Shown here in pieces: positions 43,536 through 51,830 of a stretch of 64,000 nt of DNA (position 1 is its first letter; every line of letters begins with the position of its first letter). The notes under the pieces are model-generated. The model worked only from the letters and a program-made list of their open reading frames with translations, was not told the origin of the DNA and searched no databases. Origin of the DNA: Streptomyces griseiscabiei (lineage in GTDB: Bacteria; Actinomycetota; Actinomycetes; Streptomycetales; Streptomycetaceae); NCBI RefSeq assembly GCF_020010925.1, contig NZ_JAGJBZ010000002.1, positions 372,001-436,000 of the forward strand, in the 5' to 3' direction. Made by a program: the position numbers and the translations under genes.

Positions 43536-43697
43536 CTCCGTCCGCCCCGCGCCCCCCTCGCCTCCGCCCCTCCGCTCCCGCCCCTCTCCACTGTTGTGAT
43601 GCGCGTCACCCAAGGTCTAGGGTTGTAGCGCCTGGCAGGCGGCCCCCGGAGCGCGTCGGGTGGCGGTGTGCGGCGGGGCCGCCCGCGGCTGAGGGAA

Positions 43698-46673
43698 GTG
43701 ATCCCGTTGTCCGTCTCCTGGGACGACATCGGCGGTCTCGTCGATGCCCATGAGCGCTTCCTCGCCGGGGCACGGGTCGACGCGGATGTCCGGGACCCGG
43801 TGCTCGACTCCTGGAAGCGGTGCCGTTCCGCCGGCCTCGAACCCCACCGGCTGCTGATCCCGTACGCGCCCGACCTCGCCCTGGACGACCCCTTCCTGCG
43901 CGCCGCCGACCCGGTGCTCGACCGCCTCACCACCTCCCTGTCGAACGTGAGCATGACCGTGGTGCTCTGCGACGGGCAGGCCCGCATGGTCCAGCGCCAC
44001 GGCGGCGACCACCGGCTCCGCGCCCGCCTCGACGACATCAACTTCGCCCCCGGCTTCTGTGCCTCCGAGGCCGCCGCCGGCACCAACGGCGTCGGCACCG
44101 CCCTCGCCGAACGCCGGCCCGTCTACGTCCTCGGCCGCGAACACTTCGCCGACTGCCTCTCACCCTTCGCCTGCGCCGGAGCCCCCGTCCGCAACCCGCT
44201 CAGCGGCCGGGTGGAGGCCGTCCTCGACCTCACCTGTCTGCGCGACGACGGTGACCCCACGATGCTGCGGCTGGTCCAGGAGGCCGCCCACGACATCGAG
44301 GCCGGCCTCCTGGAACAGGCCACGGAACGCGAACGGGCCCTCCTCGCCGCCTACCACCGCGCCGCCCGCACCACGGCCGGCCCCGGCGCCTGGCCCCGCC
44401 AGCCCGACGAGCCGCCCTGGGCACGCGGCGACGAGGGTCGGCACGGCGAGACGCTCGGCCGCGTCGACCTGGCCGTCCTCCGCGAGAAGGCCGAGGAACT
44501 CATCGCCTCCCCGCACCGCACCCTCGACGAGGTCACCCTCTCCGGCGGCCGGATCGCGACCCTCCTGCGCCGCCCGATCATGAGCGACTCGGGCGAGTCC
44601 GGCGTGGTCGTCGAGGCCCGCGTCCTCGGCGGCCCCCACCTGCACCACACAGAACTGAACCCGCCCCGCACGGACCCGAACCCGCCCCGCACGGAACCGA
44701 CCCCACCCCCCGCCCGGCCGACGCCGCCACCGCCCGTCACGCTCGATGCCGCCCCGGGCCCCGTCACCGCTGTCGCCCCGGGGCCGGCCGCCCCGCCCGT
44801 CCCGGCCCCCACCGCCCCACCACCGACCGTCGTCCTGAGCACCCTCGTACCCACCGCCCCGCACCCCCGCCCGACCCCCACGGAACCCCCACCGCCCCGG
44901 CCCGCCCCGCACGAGCCTCCCGCGGCCCCCGACTCCCCCTCCGACGCCTGGCTGCTCCTCATCGGCGAACCCGGCGTGGGCCGCCTCGCCGTACTCGCCC
45001 GCCGACGGCTCGAACTGCTGCACGACGCAGGAGTCCGGATCGGCACCACCCTCGACGTCACCCGGACCGCCGAGGAACTCACGGAGGTGGCCGTCCCCCG
45101 CTTCGCCGACTTCACGGCCGTCGACCTGCCCGTCTCCGTCCTCCTCGGCGACGAACCCGAACCCCTCGGCCCCGGCATGCGCCTGCGCCGGGTCGCGCTG
45201 GGCGCCGTGCACGAGCATTCGCATCTGTACGAGGTCGGGGACCCCGTCCGGTACGTGCCCACCACCCCGCAGGCCCGCTGCTGGGAGACGGGCCGGTCGG
45301 TGCTCGAACCCGTGCTCGCCGAGGCGGGCGGCTGGCTCGCCCAGGACCCGGCCCGGCTGGAGCGCGCCCTCGCGGCCGGCATCCACTCCCTGATCACCGT
45401 GCCGCTGCGGGCGCGCGGCGCGACCCTCGGCGTCGTCAGCTTCTACCGCTCCGAGCGGCCCGCCCCCTTCGAGGACGACGACCTCTCCCTGGCCCAGGAA
45501 CTCGTCGGCCGCGCTGCGATCTGCATCGACAACGCCCGCCGCTACACCCGCGAGCACAACACCGCCCTCGCCCTGCAACGCAGCCTGCTGCCCCGCGGCC
45601 GTTCCGAACAGAGCGCGGTCGAGGTCGCCTACCGCTACCTCCCCGCGCAGGCGGGCGTCGGCGGCGACTGGTTCGACGTCGTCCCGCTCTCCGGCGCCCG
45701 CGTCGCCCTCGTGGTCGGCGACGTCGTGGGCCACGGCCTGCACGCCGCCGCGACCATGGGCCGGCTGCGCACCGCCGTCCACAACTTCTGCGCCCTCGAC
45801 CTGCCGCCGGACGAACTCCTCACCCACCTCGACGACCTCGTCGGCCGCCTCGACCGGGGCGAGGGCTGGGCGGTGGAGAACACCCACCAGGACTCCGGCA
45901 TCGTCGGCGCGACCTGCCTGTACGCCGTCTACGACCCGGTCTCCCGGCGCTGCACCCTCGCCCGCGCCGGGCACCCGCTGCCCGCGGTCGTCGCCCCGGA
46001 CGGCACGGTGGACTTCGTCGACCTGCCCTCGGGACCGCCGCTGGGCCTCGGCGGCATGCCCTTCGAGACCGTTGAACTCGACCTGGCCGAGGGCAGCCAG
46101 CTCGTCCTCTACACCGACGGCCTGGTCGAGGACCGGCACCGCGACATCGACACCGGCCTGGACGCGCTCCGCAAGGTCCTCGCCCACCCCGACCGCGCCC
46201 CCGAGGACACCTGCGAGGCCGTCCTCGACGCCTTGCTCCCGGCCCGGCCGGGCGACGACGTGGCCCTGCTGGTCGCCCGTACACACACGCTCGGCCCGGA
46301 ACGGGTCGCCCAATGGGAGCTGCCCAGCGACCCGGCCGTCGTCGCCCGCGCCCGCGCGTCGGTCACCGCCCAGCTCTCGGCCTGGGGCCTGGACGCCCTG
46401 GCCTTCACCACCGAACTCATCGCCAGCGAACTCGTCACCAACGCCATCCGCCACGCCACCGGCCCCATCCACCTCCGCCTCCTCCGCGACCGCGCCCTGA
46501 TCTGCGAGGTCTACGACAGCAGCGGCACCTCACCCCGCCTGCGCCGCGCCCGCACCGAGGACGAGGACGGCCGCGGCCTCTTCCTGATCGCCCAGCTCAC
46601 CGAACGCTGGGGCACCCGCTACACCCCCGACGGCAAGACCATCTGGACCGAACAGCCGTTGCCCCGCCCTTGA
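43698..46673 (+). CDS. GAF-SpoIIE phosphatase-HATPase regulatory protein
   Basis: Large soluble regulator of about 991 residues. The N-terminus (~10-205) resembles the GAF sensor part of AcoR-type activators (DPVLDSWKRCRSAGLEP, FCASEAAAGTNGVGTALAERRP). A disordered Pro-rich linker (~310-415) follows, then a second GAF (~440-615), a PP2C/SpoIIE phosphatase domain (GVGGDWFDVVPLSG, LVVGDVVGHGLHAAATMGRLR, LVLYTDGLVEDR), and a C-terminal RsbW-like HATPase (ELIASELVTNAIRHATGPI, DEDGRGLFLIAQL). It likely tunes an anti-sigma/anti-anti-sigma pathway in response to a small molecule. Starts at 43668 (GTG), 43698 (GTG) and 43707 (TTG) are all possible; GAGGGAA is at 43691-43697. Confidence 0.9.
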   Translation: MIPLSVSWDDIGGLVDAHERFLAGARVDADVRDPVLDSWKRCRSAGLEPHRLLIPYAPDLALDDPFLRAADPVLDRLTTSLSNVSMTVVLCDGQARMVQRHGGDHRLRARLDDINFAPGFCASEAAAGTNGVGTALAERRPVYVLGREHFADCLSPFACAGAPVRNPLSGRVEAVLDLTCLRDDGDPTMLRLVQEAAHDIEAGLLEQATERERALLAAYHRAARTTAGPGAWPRQPDEPPWARGDEGRHGETLGRVDLAVLREKAEELIASPHRTLDEVTLSGGRIATLLRRPIMSDSGESGVVVEARVLGGPHLHHTELNPPRTDPNPPRTEPTPPPARPTPPPPVTLDAAPGPVTAVAPGPAAPPVPAPTAPPPTVVLSTLVPTAPHPRPTPTEPPPPRPAPHEPPAAPDSPSDAWLLLIGEPGVGRLAVLARRRLELLHDAGVRIGTTLDVTRTAEELTEVAVPRFADFTAVDLPVSVLLGDEPEPLGPGMRLRRVALGAVHEHSHLYEVGDPVRYVPTTPQARCWETGRSVLEPVLAEAGGWLAQDPARLERALAAGIHSLITVPLRARGATLGVVSFYRSERPAPFEDDDLSLAQELVGRAAICIDNARRYTREHNTALALQRSLLPRGRSEQSAVEVAYRYLPAQAGVGGDWFDVVPLSGARVALVVGDVVGHGLHAAATMGRLRTAVHNFCALDLPPDELLTHLDDLVGRLDRGEGWAVENTHQDSGIVGATCLYAVYDPVSRRCTLARAGHPLPAVVAPDGTVDFVDLPSGPPLGLGGMPFETVELDLAEGSQLVLYTDGLVEDRHRDIDTGLDALRKVLAHPDRAPEDTCEAVLDALLPARPGDDVALLVARTHTLGPERVAQWELPSDPAVVARARASVTAQLSAWGLDALAFTTELIASELVTNAIRHATGPIHLRLLRDRALICEVYDSSGTSPRLRRARTEDEDGRGLFLIAQLTERWGTRYTPDGKTIWTEQPLPRP

Positions 46674-46781
46674 TGGAACACTCATTACAATTACCGCAGA
46701 CGCAATGACAGTGATGGCAGTGATGGCAGTGATGGCGATGACAGCCGTGACGACCACGGCAGAAGGAGCGGAACGCAGCTG

Positions 46782-47462
46782 ATGACCAAGCCGCAATCGA
46801 CGACCGGGGCACAGCCGACGCCAGATGCACGGCCGACGACCGGGTCGAGGACGCCGCGCAAGAAGCGTGCCAACGGTGTGGAGTCCCGTCAGCGCATCCT
46901 CGACGCCACCGTGGAGATCGCGGGCGAACGCGGCTACGAGGGCACGTCCATCGCGGCGGTCAGCGCCAAGTGCGGGCTGCCCGCCAGCTCGATCTACTGG
47001 CACTTCAAGGACAAGGACGACCTGATCGCCGCGGTGATCGAGCGCAGCTTCGAGACCTGGCTCACCGCCGTCGAACTCCCGGACGAGGAGACGGGCACCC
47101 CTCTGGAACGCGCCACCCTCATGGCGGCCGGAGTCGCCAAGTCCCTCGTCGACGCCCCCGACTTCCTCCGCCTGGGCCTGATGCTCGCCCTGGAACGCCG
47201 CCCCACCGAACCGAGAGGCCGCACGGTCTTTCTCCAGGTCCGCGACATCGCAGCCCGAAAGATCACGGCCGTCCTCAAGGACCTCTTCCCCACCCTGGAC
47301 GACACCTCGGCCCACACCCTCACCACCTACGCGATGGCCGGCGCCGACGGCCTCTTCATCCAACACGAGATCCACGGCAACACGATCGACCTCCCCACCA
47401 TGCTCAAACTCCACGCCCGCTCGCTCCACGACGCGGCACGCCACCTGACGGCCACGGAGTAA
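46782..47462 (+). CDS. TetR-family transcriptional regulator
   Basis: Regulator of 226 residues. After a ~33-residue Thr/Pro-rich lead, the HTH reads SRQRILDATVEIAGERGYEG then IAAVSAKCGLPASSIYWHFKDKDDLIAAV. The helical C-terminal domain includes LRLGLMLALERRP. ATG at 46782 follows AGAAGGAG. The 108-bp gap upstream contains three GCAGTGATG units (46710-46740), a short 9-bp tandem repeat close to the start where an operator would be. Downstream, 388 bp separate it from a tRNA on the other strand. Confidence 0.9.
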   Translation: MTKPQSTTGAQPTPDARPTTGSRTPRKKRANGVESRQRILDATVEIAGERGYEGTSIAAVSAKCGLPASSIYWHFKDKDDLIAAVIERSFETWLTAVELPDEETGTPLERATLMAAGVAKSLVDAPDFLRLGLMLALERRPTEPRGRTVFLQVRDIAARKITAVLKDLFPTLDDTSAHTLTTYAMAGADGLFIQHEIHGNTIDLPTMLKLHARSLHDAARHLTATE

Positions 47463-47790
47463 CACCGGCTCGGCCATGCCCTCTGACGGGATGAGGCCCC
47501 GGATGACACCCCCACCCCATCCCGGGCAACCCTCAGCCGAGACTGCTGCTGAGTCACCCCCAAACTCCCCGGAATGGACCACGAGACCCAGACCACCCGC
47601 CTCCAGCAGTCCTTGGTCCCCACCCGCATCTCCACCCGCCTGGAGCCTGAGACCAGGCAGGCGCCGCAGTCGCCCACCCCGTCCGGCTCGGCCTTGTCAA
47701 CGACCCCGAAACCACCGAGGACATACCCACCCGGGTCCGCTCCGGCGTCCCCGGCACTACCCCAGGCCGAAGCCGCACAGGACCCAAACA
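47463..47790. other. Intergenic region between tetR and the tRNA terminator
   Basis: No gene is supported here. Open frames lack family motifs and the codon pattern of the neighbours. As the space next to a tRNA gene it was examined for an integrase, attachment-site duplication or phage remnant; none was seen. TGACGGGATGAGGCCCC and nearby GC-rich stretches show no strong symmetry. Confidence 0.4.
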
Positions 47791-47834
47791 CAAAGACCCC
47801 GTCCTCAGCGAAACCGCTGATGGCGGGGTCTTTG
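47791..47834 (-). terminator. Terminator hairpin after tRNA-Arg
   Basis: Read on the minus strand 17 bp after the tRNA 3' end. The outer arms are CAAAGACCCCG / CGGGGTCTTTG (11 bp, perfect) and the inner arms CAGCG / CGCTG. There is no clear U-tract, as is common in Streptomyces. Orientation is taken from the tRNA. Confidence 0.75.
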
Positions 47835-47850
47835 GGCACCTCGTGCAAGG

Positions 47851-47922
47851 TGCCCCCGGCAGGATTCGAACCTGCGCACACGGCTCCGGAGGCCGTTGCT
47901 CTATCCCCTGAGCTACGGGGGC
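47851..47922 (-). tRNA. tRNA-Arg (anticodon CCG)
   Basis: On the minus strand the cloverleaf is complete. Acceptor GCCCCCG pairs with CGGGGGC, the D arm GCTC...GAGC follows, the anticodon stem is ACGGC/GCCGT with loop CTCCGGA (anticodon CCG, reading CGG), and the T arm is GCAGG-TTCGAAT-CCTGC, with discriminator A. The mature length is 72 nt without an encoded CCA. CGG is a common Arg codon in this GC-rich genome. Confidence 0.96.
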
Positions 47923-48093
47923 GTGTCGGGCGCCTTGTTCGGCGGCGACGGGTAGAACCCTACCAGCTCTCTGAGGGAGATCATGAACGGGTTTTGGGGG
48001 TGGTGGGCGGGGTTGGGACGGGGGTGTCGCCCGCAGGGGGTGGAAGTGGGGAAAACCCGGACGCGGTGGTGGGCGCGGACCTACTCTCGAGTT

Positions 48094-48648
48094 GTGCCAG
48101 GCGTGTCCGGCCGGGTGCTTGTTGTGGACGACAACAAGGTCATCCGGCAGCTGATCAGGGTCAACCTCGAGCTGGAGGGCTTCGAGGTGGTGACCGCGGC
48201 TGATGGTGCCGAATGCCTGGACGTCGTTCATCAGGTGCGGCCCGACCTCATCACCCTCGACGTCGTGATGCCCCGGCTCGACGGTCTCCGTACCGCCGCC
48301 CAACTCCGCGGTGACCCCCGGACACGCGGCCTTCCGCTCGCCATCGTCAGTGCCTGTTCGCAGTACGAGGTCGACGCCGGGCTCGACGTCGGTGTCGACG
48401 CGTTCCTTGCCAAGCCCTTCGAGCCCGCCGAACTCGTCGCCCTCGTAAGGCGGTTGGTCGAGCGAGGGCATGCCGGGGGCGGCGAGTCCGTGCCCCGTGG
48501 GAGCAGGCAAGGGCAAGGGCAAGGGCAAGGGAATGGGCACGGGGGGAGCGGCAGTGGCGCCGATGGGTCCACGCACGCCGGCGCTTCCGGCGCCTCCCCC
48601 GACAGTGGGACCGAGTACACCGAGCGCGCCGGTCGAACCGGCAACTGA
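48094..48648 (+). CDS. Stand-alone response-regulator receiver protein
   Basis: Protein of 184 residues with a CheY-like receiver (~6-125): acidic pocket in VLVVDDNKVIRQLI, phospho-acceptor D56 in LITLDVVMPRLDG, and K107 in FLAKPFEPAEL. There is no output domain. The C-terminal ~60 residues are a disordered Gly/Ser/Gln tail; QGQGQGQGNGHGG is encoded by a GGCAAG hexanucleotide repeat that could change length by slippage. GTG at 48094 is chosen as the first start before the receiver. No kinase is adjacent; it lies between tRNA-Arg and the ArgRS-like gene. Confidence 0.88.
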   Translation: MPGVSGRVLVVDDNKVIRQLIRVNLELEGFEVVTAADGAECLDVVHQVRPDLITLDVVMPRLDGLRTAAQLRGDPRTRGLPLAIVSACSQYEVDAGLDVGVDAFLAKPFEPAELVALVRRLVERGHAGGGESVPRGSRQGQGQGQGNGHGGSGSGADGSTHAGASGASPDSGTEYTERAGRTGN

Positions 48649-48710
48649 TCGCTACCGGCTCCTGCCGGGCCGCCTGCGCGGGCGACGAGCTCTGTCAGGT
48701 GTGCGGTGTC

Positions 48711-48762
48711 TCCAGGAACTCCAGGAGTTCCAGGAACTCCAGCAGTGCCAGGAGTTCCAGGC
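48711..48762. repeat. Short 9-bp tandem repeats (CCAGGAACT type)
   Basis: Five to six units of TCCAGGAAC / TCCAGGAGT / TCCAGCAGT lie in the 274-bp gap before the ArgRS-like gene. Because AACT and AGTT alternate, parts are palindromic (GGAACTCCAGGAGTTCC). They may be slippage products or a regulator site; the remaining gap shows no gene. Confidence 0.6.
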
Positions 48763-48922
48763 GTCGCGCCTCGCCCTCCCCTGAGTCCGGCCGATCCGCT
48801 CGTCCCGGCCGACCCCGTCGACCGGCCGTCGGCCCGGCCTTCGGCCCCCACCCCGTCCACATCCCGGACCCTGGGCAAACCGGCTCGCATACCCACCCCC
48901 CTCCTCCCATACGCTTGTCCCC

Positions 48923-50149
48923 GTGACCCCCGTCGAGCTCTCCCGTACCGTGCTGCGCGCGGTGCGTCGTGCTGTGGATGAGGGGGAGCTCAGTGTCGCG
49001 GTGCCCGCACGGGCCGTGGTGACTCCGCCGGGGCCCGGTGGAAGCGGGGACTACGCGACGAACATCGCGTTGCAGCTGGCCCGGCCCGCAGGGCGGCCGC
49101 CGCTCCAGGTCGCCGAGATACTGCGGCCCCATCTCAGCCGTACCGAGGGCGTCGCCGCCGTCGAGATCACGGGCCCCGGATTCCTCAACATCCACCTCGA
49201 CCGGGCCGCCGTCGCCGCGCTCGTACACCGGATCAGAGGAACCGAGGGCGACCGGGACGGACCAGGCCCTGCCCCCGCCCCCCTCCCGTACGGTCACAGC
49301 GGCACCCTCGCCGGACAGGTCGTGCGGTTGCGGATTCCGTACGACATCCGTGCCGAGGTCGTCGCGGACGCGCTCGTACGGATCGTCGGCAGCCAGGGAG
49401 GCCGCGTCGAGGTCGATCACGCCCGCCCCCCGATCACCGGCGAGGCCGAGCCCGCGGAACTCAAGGACATCGACCTCAGCGGCATCGATCACCTGGATCG
49501 GCCCGACGGCGGCGGCGACGGCCGCGATGTCCCCGAGCCCGACCCACCCGTCGACCTCCGCCCCGTCCCCGCCCCGGAGGACCCCACCCCCCTCGGCCCC
49601 GACGCCCTCCGCTGGGCCCTGCTGGCCCCGGCCGCGCACGACCGGCCCCGGATCAGCGCGGACCTTCTTGTGCAGCGTGCCGCCAACCCCCTCTTCCGGG
49701 TCCGTTACGCCCATGCCCGAGCCCGTGCGCTCACCCGCAACGCCGCGGCCCTCGGGTTCACCCCCGCCCCGGGCCCGCTCGGCACAACCGGCCCCCGGAG
49801 CACCCCGGCCGCCTCGAACACCCCGGCCCTCTCCGGCGCCCCCCTCACCACCGCCCCCCTCACCACCACCCTCGTCACCCCCGACGTGACCACCCCCCTC
49901 CTCACCGCCCTCACCGAATACCCCTCCGCGCTCGCCCGAGCCGCCACCCACCGCGCTCCCGACCGTCTCGCCCGGCACCTGGTCGTCACCGCCGACGCCC
50001 TGCTCGCCTTCCAGCACACGGTGCTGCCGCGCGGCGACGAGAAACCCTCGGCCGCCCACCGGGCCCGGCTGGCGCTTGCCGAAGCCGCCGGGACGGTGCT
50101 GGCCGGCGGCCTGTCCCTGCTCGGCATCGACGCACCCGACCACCTCTGA
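48923..50149 (+). CDS. Arginyl-tRNA-synthetase-like pseudoenzyme (Add-1 and DALR domains, no catalytic core)
   Basis: Protein of 408 residues. Residues 1-~95 match the ArgRS N-terminal Add-1 domain (GDYATNIALQLARPAGRPP, VAEILRPHL, VEITGPGFLNIHL). Residues ~230-408 match the C-terminal DALR anticodon domain (GPDALRWALLAPAAHDRPRI, RVRYAHARARALTR, and LVVTADALLAFQHTVLPRGDE...LGLLGIDAP). The Rossmann core between them is cut to about 110 residues with no HIGH and no KMSKS motif, so it cannot activate arginine. It sits at the argS position of the widespread actinobacterial argS-lysA-hom-thrC-thrB-rho arrangement. GTG at 48923 has no obvious ribosome site. A full argS must exist elsewhere. Moonlighting tRNA binding or regulation is possible. 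Confidence 0.85.
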   Translation: MTPVELSRTVLRAVRRAVDEGELSVAVPARAVVTPPGPGGSGDYATNIALQLARPAGRPPLQVAEILRPHLSRTEGVAAVEITGPGFLNIHLDRAAVAALVHRIRGTEGDRDGPGPAPAPLPYGHSGTLAGQVVRLRIPYDIRAEVVADALVRIVGSQGGRVEVDHARPPITGEAEPAELKDIDLSGIDHLDRPDGGGDGRDVPEPDPPVDLRPVPAPEDPTPLGPDALRWALLAPAAHDRPRISADLLVQRAANPLFRVRYAHARARALTRNAAALGFTPAPGPLGTTGPRSTPAASNTPALSGAPLTTAPLTTTLVTPDVTTPLLTALTEYPSALARAATHRAPDRLARHLVVTADALLAFQHTVLPRGDEKPSAAHRARLALAEAAGTVLAGGLSLLGIDAPDHL

Positions 50150-50250
50150 GCGAGTAACCCGCGGAGCCCGAAGCCCGAAGCCCCAAGCCGAGGCCGGTGC
50201 CGACGCCCCGCACACCACAGCCCAGAGCGCACACAGAAAGCCGTACAGAC

Positions 50251-51642
50251 ATGAGCCGTTCCGCACACCCCGCCGGGCCCCGTCACGCCGACGTGTTTCC
50301 CGAGGGGCATTACGCCGCCCCGCCCGCCGACCTGAACACGCTCGACCCGAAGGTGTGGGCGCAGACCGTCACCCGGGGCGACGACGGAGTCGTCAGCGTG
50401 GGCGGGATCGATGTGAAGGCGCTCGCGGAGGAGTTCGGCACGCCGGCGTACTTCGTCGACGAGGCCGACTTCCGCGCGCGGGCGCGCGCCTGGCGCACGG
50501 CGTTCGGACAGGACGCCGACGTGTTCTACGCGGGGAAGGCGTTCCTCTCCCGGGCCATCGTGCGCTGGCTGCACGAGGAGGGGCTCAACCTCGACGTCTG
50601 TTCCGGCGGCGAGCTGACCACCGCCCTCTCCGCCGGTATGCCCGCCGACCGCATCGCCTTCCACGGCAACAACAAGTCCGAGGACGAGATCCGCAGGGCC
50701 GTCGAGGCCGGGGTCGGGCGGATCGTGCTCGACTCCTTCCAGGAGATCGTGCGGGTCGCGCACATCGCCCAGTCGCTCGGCCGTCGGCAGCAGGTGCAGA
50801 TCCGCGTCACCGTCGGCGTCGAGGCCCACACGCACGAGTTCATCGCCACCGCCCACGAGGACCAGAAGTTCGGGATCCCGCTGGCCGGCGGGAAGGCCGC
50901 CGAGGCCGTGCGGCGGGCGCTCAAGCTCGACGGGCTCGAACTGATCGGCATCCACAGCCACATCGGGTCGCAGATCTTCGACACCTCCGGGTTCGAGGTC
51001 GCCGCCCACCGGGTCGTCGGGCTGCTCAAGGACATCCGCGACGAGCACGGGATCGAGCTGCCCGAGATCGACCTCGGCGGCGGCCTCGGGATCGCGTACA
51101 CCAGCGACGACGACCCCCGTGAGCCGCACGAGATCGCCAAGGCGCTGACCGAGATCGTCAACCGGGAGTGCGACGCCGCGAAGCTGCGCGCGCCCCGGAT
51201 CTCCGTCGAGCCCGGGCGCGCCATCGTCGGCCCGACCGCCTTCACGCTCTACGAGGTCGGCACCATCAAGCCGCTGGACGGGCTGCGGACGTACGTCTCG
51301 GTCGACGGGGGCATGTCCGACAACATCCGGACCGCGCTGTACGACGCCGAGTACAGCGTGGCGCTGGTCTCCCGGACCTCCGACGCCGAGCCGATGCTCG
51401 CCCGGGTCGTGGGCAAGCACTGCGAGAGCGGGGACATCGTCGTGAAGGACGCGTTCCTGCCGGCGGACCTGGCACCGGGTGACCTGATCGCCGTACCGGC
51501 CACCGGCGCGTACTGCCGTTCGATGGCGAGCAACTACAACCACGTGCTGCGCCCGCCGGTCGTCGCCGTCAATGATGGAGAGGCCCGGGTCGTCGTCCGC
51601 CGTGAGACGGAGGAGGATCTCCTTCGGCTCGACGTCGGCTGA
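50251..51642 (+). CDS. lysA: Diaminopimelate decarboxylase
   Basis: PLP enzyme making L-lysine from meso-diaminopimelate, the last step of the pathway, 463 residues. PLP lysine is in [10 protein letters not shown], followed by LDVCSGGEL, the HIGSQI motif in [12 protein letters not shown], the phosphate-binding [22 protein letters not shown] and the late cysteine site [11 protein letters not shown] at 50251 ([16 protein letters not shown]) begins 101 bp after the ArgRS-like gene; the ribosome site is weak (AGAAAG). Followed by two hairpins before hom. Confidence 0.96.
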   Translation: MSRSAHPAGPRHADVFPEGHYAAPPADLNTLDPKVWAQTVTRGDDGVVSVGGIDVKALAEEFGTPAYFVDEADFRARARAWRTAFGQDADVFYAGKAFLSRAIVRWLHEEGLNLDVCSGGELTTALSAGMPADRIAFHGNNKSEDEIRRAVEAGVGRIVLDSFQEIVRVAHIAQSLGRRQQVQIRVTVGVEAHTHEFIATAHEDQKFGIPLAGGKAAEAVRRALKLDGLELIGIHSHIGSQIFDTSGFEVAAHRVVGLLKDIRDEHGIELPEIDLGGGLGIAYTSDDDPREPHEIAKALTEIVNRECDAAKLRAPRISVEPGRAIVGPTAFTLYEVGTIKPLDGLRTYVSVDGGMSDNIRTALYDAEYSVALVSRTSDAEPMLARVVGKHCESGDIVVKDAFLPADLAPGDLIAVPATGAYCRSMASNYNHVLRPPVVAVNDGEARVVVRRETEEDLLRLDVG

Positions 51643-51671
51643 GGCGCGGCCCCGGAAAGGCCGCAGAAATG

Positions 51672-51702
51672 CCGGGCCGGAAGATCTCCTTCTTCCGGCC
51701 CG
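51672..51702 (+). terminator. Hairpin after lysA
   Basis: CCGGGCCGGAAGA (51672-51684) and TCTTCCGGCCCGG (51690-51702) form a perfect 13-bp stem with a 5-nt loop, starting 29 bp after the lysA stop. There is no U-tract; it could terminate some lysA transcripts or act as a processing site. Confidence 0.7.
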
Positions 51703-51729
51703 GAGAGAATGAAATAGATGTCTCACGAT

Positions 51730-51758
51730 CCGGACCGGGGACAGAAACCCCCGTCCGG
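51730..51758 (+). promoter_or_regulatory. Second hairpin in the lysA-hom interval
   Basis: CCGGACCGGGG and CCCCCGTCCGG (51730-51758) form a second stem 28 bp after the first. It is followed by a direct repeat GTATTCGGTA (about 51779 and 51793) and then the hom start. The layout suits a leader or attenuator region or a hom promoter, but no mechanism is evident. Confidence 0.45.
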
Positions 51759-51830
51759 TGAGTGAGACTGGTCCCACCGTATTCGGTAGCGAGTATTCGG
51801 TATGTCGGTATGTTGAGGAAACGAGGTCGG

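Noticed and set aside
47463..47850. Integrated element at the tRNA-Arg gene
   Set aside because: No integrase, no duplicated tRNA 3' end and no phage- or plasmid-type gene seen.
51643..51830. Lysine riboswitch or T-box before hom
   Set aside because: Two simple hairpins only; conserved L-box or T-box sequence elements are absent.
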